Shown: in pieces, positions 5,703 to 7,016 of the stretch | Position numbering within the stretch: the first letter of the stretch is position 1 | Layout of the letters: every line of letters starts with the position of its first letter | Assembly (NCBI GenBank): GCA_002688155.1 | Contig: NZCH01000116.1 | Location: 1 to 7,016 of the forward strand | From: Phycisphaerae bacterium | GTDB taxonomy: Bacteria > Planctomycetota > Phycisphaerae > Phycisphaerales > Phycisphaeraceae | Direction: 5' to 3' | DNA: 7,016 nt | Translations under genes and position numbers: made by a program | Notes under the pieces: model-generated | Told to the model about the DNA's origin: nothing | Databases searched by the model: none | The model's input: the letters and a program-made list of their open reading frames with translations, nothing else

Positions 5703-7016
5703 CTACAACAACCGCCCCACCACTTCATCCGCGATAAACAATCCCGCGCGTGTCAGCCGAACGTGTGAATGTGTGCGCTTAAGCATGCCGATCTGAACGA
5801 GATGTTCGATTGTTTGCCATCTTGGATCGTCCGCAGGCAGGTTCGCGTCGAGCCAGTCACAGGGCACGCCTTCCAGTAAACGCAATCGAAGCATGAGCAC
5901 TTCGCCCAGGTACCGCGCTGGGGGCAAATGCTCGTAGTCGGCGATCGGCGGCGACAGGCTGCCGAGGTATTGCCCGATGTGCGGCGCGTTCTTCCAGCGG
6001 TAGCCGTTGATATGGCTGGCCGCCGATGGGCCCACTCCCAGCCAGTTGGCGTTTGTCCAATATTGAAGGTTGTGCAGGCAAACCGTTTTTGTGCGGGTCG
6101 ACTCGTCAGCATCGTTCGCGCCCGGCGGCCCACCCGCTTTTGCCCAGTTGCTGATCTCGTAATGCTCGAACCCGGCCTCGGCGAGGCAGTCGATAATCAT
6201 CGCGAACATATCACGCTCAATCTGCTCGTCGACGCGCTGAATCCGCCCGGCGCGCAGATGTTGCGTCATCGCTGTATTTGGCTCGTAGATGAGGCTGTAA
6301 TACGACAGGTGGTCCGGCTCAAGCGCCAGAGCCGCGTCGAGGTCGTCGCCGACCATTTTCAATGTTTGGCCGGGGATGCCGAAGATCAGGTCCAGATTCA
6401 CCAGTTCGATCCCCGCCCGGCGAATGCGTGTCACGGCATTTGCCACCGATACCGGGTCATGACTTCGTTCAAGGACTTGCAGCAATTCCGTGCTGAATGA
6501 CTGTGCACCGAGGCTGATTCTGTTGACACCGCGTGCAGCGAGCAAGGCCAGCAGATCGTCCGTAACGATCTCCGGGTTCGCCTCGACGGTGAACTCGACG
6601 ATGCGGTCCAAAACACCCAGTTCCGCCAAATCGTCGAGGAGGAGTTGCCAAAGGTCCGGCCGAAGCAGGCTCGGCGTGCCGCCGCCAACGAACACCGTGG
6701 TTGGCTCAAGCCGCACCTGCGCCGCCCGCCGGTGAATTTCCTTAAGCATGGTTTCCACAAAGACTTGCTGACGATCCGTCGCCAAATCGGACGGCTCAGC
6801 CAGACTGTAGAAATCGCAGTAACCGCACTTGTGAACACAAAAAGGGACATGCACGTAAAGCCCGTGTACGCCGGGCATGTCCACGAAAGCCCGCTCTTGA
6901 AGGACTTTTTCCTCCACGCTAGGATCATCGGAGGCGACGTCTGATAATTCCGGTGTTAATTTAGGTAAACTGACTGTCATGGATGCAGTTCTGGTCATGT
7001 TCAAAGCCGACGGCAC
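5703..7016 (-). CDS. hemW: HemW-type radical SAM heme chaperone (often labelled HemN-like)
   Basis: HemW is a radical SAM protein related to the oxygen-independent coproporphyrinogen III oxidase HemN. Known members bind heme and are thought to deliver it to target proteins rather than oxidise coproporphyrinogen. The visible frame has 437 codons. Motifs: CxxxCxxC at C60, C64, C67 followed by DFY, the CxF form typical of HemW where HemN has CxC; GGGTPS (111-116); EANPE (145-149); LGAQSF (169-174); LDLIFGIPGQT (208-218); and HNLQYW (315-320), matching the HNxxYW heme-binding motif of HemW. The C-terminal winged-helix-like part ends at TAG (5705-5703). The start is uncertain: a GTG sits at the window edge, ATGs are at 6998, 6980 and 6878, and none has a clear ribosome-binding site. 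From 6878 the protein would be 391 residues, close to the family's usual 380; the earlier starts add a tail of up to 46 residues. The gene may also extend past the window. Confidence 0.93.
   Translation of the reverse strand: MPSALNMTRTASMTVSLPKLTPELSDVASDDPSVEEKVLQERAFVDMPGVHGLYVHVPFCVHKCGYCDFYSLAEPSDLATDRQQVFVETMLKEIHRRAAQVRLEPTTVFVGGGTPSLLRPDLWQLLLDDLAELGVLDRIVEFTVEANPEIVTDDLLALLAARGVNRISLGAQSFSTELLQVLERSHDPVSVANAVTRIRRAGIELVNLDLIFGIPGQTLKMVGDDLDAALALEPDHLSYYSLIYEPNTAMTQHLRAGRIQRVDEQIERDMFAMIIDCLAEAGFEHYEISNWAKAGGPPGANDADESTRTKTVCLHNLQYWTNANWLGVGPSAASHINGYRWKNAPHIGQYLGSLSPPIADYEHLPPARYLGEVLMLRLRLLEGVPCDWLDANLPADDPRWQTIEHLVQIGMLKRTHSHVRLTRAGLFIADEVVGRLL

Overview
The window is about 7 kb of GC-rich bacterial DNA carrying housekeeping genes. 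It holds a 5'-truncated DciA/DUF721-type gene, a small membrane-targeted ORF of unknown family, a very long secA, a small His-rich membrane protein gene, and on the opposite strand a hemW-type radical SAM gene that reaches the right edge. No rRNA, tRNA, CRISPR array, IS element or phage gene was seen. The greatly enlarged SecA, with inserts in several domains and no C-terminal zinc finger, together with the GC-rich codon use, suggests a planctomycete, possibly Phycisphaerae. That assignment is an inference and not proven here.

Layout: 2-271, end of the dciA-like gene. 272-441, non-coding, with two small inverted repeats and no gene. 442-471, a good sigma70-like promoter. 479-850, a 123-residue ORF with an N-terminal hydrophobic segment and a C-terminus ending PPPVRP-stop; its ATG lies where the promoter predicts the transcription start, so the mRNA may be leaderless. 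851-1025, a 175-nt leader full of hairpins. 1026-5063, secA (1345 aa). 5064-5225, a spacer with an extended -10 promoter. 5226-5612, the His-rich protein. 5613-5702, a convergent spacer with a terminator-like hairpin. 5703-7016, hemW on the minus strand.

The most interesting part is 442-1025. A short exported-type ORF directly upstream of secA, a proline-rich C-terminus ending in Arg-Pro-stop, a hairpin across its stop codon, and mutually exclusive pairings downstream that can hide or free the secA ribosome-binding site together resemble E. coli secM-secA, where a stalled nascent chain senses secretion capacity and sets SecA level. The ORF shows no SecM-like sequence that I can recognise, so if real this would be an independent secretion-monitor system. 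The idea rests on sequence reading and by-eye folding only.

The second notable point is SecA itself: its helical-wing region appears to be expanded into five tandem W-anchored modules of about 60 residues, where E. coli SecA has one. There are also a coiled-coil insert in the preprotein-binding domain, an insert of about 110 residues in NBD2, and a basic tail in place of the SecB-binding zinc motif.
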